Below are positions 63,414 to 64,000 of a stretch of DNA of 64,000 nt, piece by piece. The DNA comes from Saprospiraceae bacterium (GTDB lineage: Bacteria > Bacteroidota > Bacteroidia > Chitinophagales > Saprospiraceae), in contig JABARE010000001.1 in assembly GCA_019187365.1 (NCBI GenBank), positions 248,001 to 312,000 on the forward strand, written 5' to 3'. The translations under genes and the position numbers were made by a program. The notes below the pieces were generated by a model. The model was not told the DNA's origin, did no database searches, and worked only from the letters and a program-made list of their open reading frames with translations. Numbering within the stretch: the first letter of the stretch is position 1; the number at the start of each line of letters is the position of its first letter.

Positions 63414-64000
63414 ATGAAGTACCCTATCTTTTGCCTTGCTGCCTTGCTGATAGCCCTTTCCTGTAACAAGTCCGCTAAACCAGACCGCACCGCCCTCGAA
63501 GCCCTTGAGAGCGCATTTGCGACAAATCCATCGGACTCGACCTACGATCCCCTGATCACGCAATACCTTGAGATTATGCAGGAGTTCAAAGATGACGAAG
63601 CGCTCGTTGAGGAAATGCTGGTCAAAGCGGCCAGAGCCAGTAAGCAAATGGGCTTGTGCAAACAATCGGTGATTTTCCTGAACAACCTGGTCCGCAAGAA
63701 TTACTCGAGAAAGGAAACCCCTGACGATCTGGTTGAAATGATTCAGTGCATGCGGGAGCTCGGAAAAAACTATGCTGCAGATATCCTAACCATATGTTTT
63801 GCAGATGCTTTTCCAAACCATCCCTCCAAAGTAGAGCTCATGGCTGCCTTGCCGCGCCAGGAATCTGCAGTAAACTTTCTCGATCAATTGGCCAATGCGA
63901 TGTTCCCTGACACAGCCGGTTCTTTCAATAAAGACATGGCATACGAATACGTTGATGCCTGTGAAGCCTATGCGCTTGTTCTGCCCGAAGACGAAAAAAG
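63414..64000 (+). CDS. Lipoprotein of unknown function, 3' end outside window
   Basis: The frame starts at the ATG of 63414 and is open to the window end (about 195 residues). The leader MKYPIFCLAALLIALSCNKS is a clear lipoprotein signal. The rest is helical, with pairs of helices resembling tetratricopeptide repeats (ASKQMGLCKQSVIFLNNLV). A -7 box precedes it. The family is not recognised. Confidence 0.7.
   Translation, partial: MKYPIFCLAALLIALSCNKSAKPDRTALEALESAFATNPSDSTYDPLITQYLEIMQEFKDDEALVEEMLVKAARASKQMGLCKQSVIFLNNLVRKNYSRKETPDDLVEMIQCMRELGKNYAADILTICFADAFPNHPSKVELMAALPRQESAVNFLDQLANAMFPDTAGSFNKDMAYEYVDACEAYALVLPEDEK

Noticed and set aside
1..64000. tRNA, rRNA, CRISPR array, prophage or complete insertion sequence
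   Set aside because: No cloverleaf with a T-loop motif, no rRNA stretch, no regularly spaced direct repeats and no transposase or integrase frame was seen by eye in the intergenic DNA.

Overview
The window is ordinary-density chromosomal DNA from a member of the Bacteroidota, most likely the Saprospiria or a close class. The evidence is a type IX secretion cargo with a C-terminal sorting domain, TAnnTTTG (-7) promoter boxes in front of many genes, Bacteroidota-type families (DUF3822, DUF4296-like lipoprotein, large TamB and AsmA proteins, M23 peptidase with an HVC motif), lipoproteins and LytTR/NarL/PhoR two-component systems. The genus cannot be named from the sequence. No rRNA, tRNA, CRISPR array, prophage or transposase gene was recognised. 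I count about 50 protein genes, two of them cut by the window edges.

Layout. 1-4.0 kb: the end of an LptF/LptG permease gene with a SPOR-domain protein (-), fmt (+), and a double ABC ATPase of the oligopeptide type (-). 4.1-10.1 kb: an AsmA-like envelope protein (+), then two secreted-protein genes (-): a vanadium-haloperoxidase homologue that has lost its active site, and a TlpA-like thioredoxin protein. 10.4-17.7 kb: a seven-gene minus-strand run, DUF3822-rsmD-argS-glnS-pyrR-pyrB-glycosyltransferase, with gaps of 16 bases or fewer. 17.8-26.8 kb: tsaD (+) converging on folP-tamB-mutS2 (-). 27-30.1 kb: an M23 endopeptidase (+) facing a PhoB/PhoR-like pair (-). 30.1-35.1 kb: sixA-like phosphatase and small lipoprotein (-), then a plus-strand run of SWIM zinc-finger protein, degenerate GH13 lipoprotein, rlmH and rhomboid protease. 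35.1-42.7 kb: coaD-pruA (-), lpdA (+), HMG-CoA lyase and GNAT acetyltransferase (-), a small membrane protein and a TonB-like protein (+), and NamZ (-). 42.7-48.9 kb: an exonuclease/GIY-YIG fusion (+), mrp-pyrF (-), then a RibF-glycosyltransferase fusion and an RluA-type pseudouridine synthase (+). 48.9-57.7 kb: a NarL-type pair (+), a structured non-coding stretch, folE-fabD-yqgE-ABC-F (-), and a LytS/LytR-type pair (+). 57.8-64 kb: a T9SS-sorted dockerin protein (-), a helical-repeat protein (+), a photolyase (-) and the start of a lipoprotein gene (+).

Most genes are housekeeping: translation and tRNA/rRNA modification (fmt, argS, glnS, tsaD, rsmD, rlmH, rluA), pyrimidine, folate, flavin and CoA synthesis, and envelope biogenesis (LptFG, AsmA, TamB, M23, NamZ). 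The unusual material is in fusions and decayed enzymes: RibF joined in frame to a GT2 glycosyltransferase, a DnaQ exonuclease joined to a UvrC/Cho-like nuclease with its four-cysteine cluster, a haloperoxidase fold lacking four vanadate-pocket residues, and a GH13 fold lacking its nucleophile coupled to a SWIM protein. Non-coding signals of note are a 158-bp inverted-repeat element followed by a terminator at 51.5-51.8 kb, and a 19-bp motif shared by two distant secreted-protein promoters.
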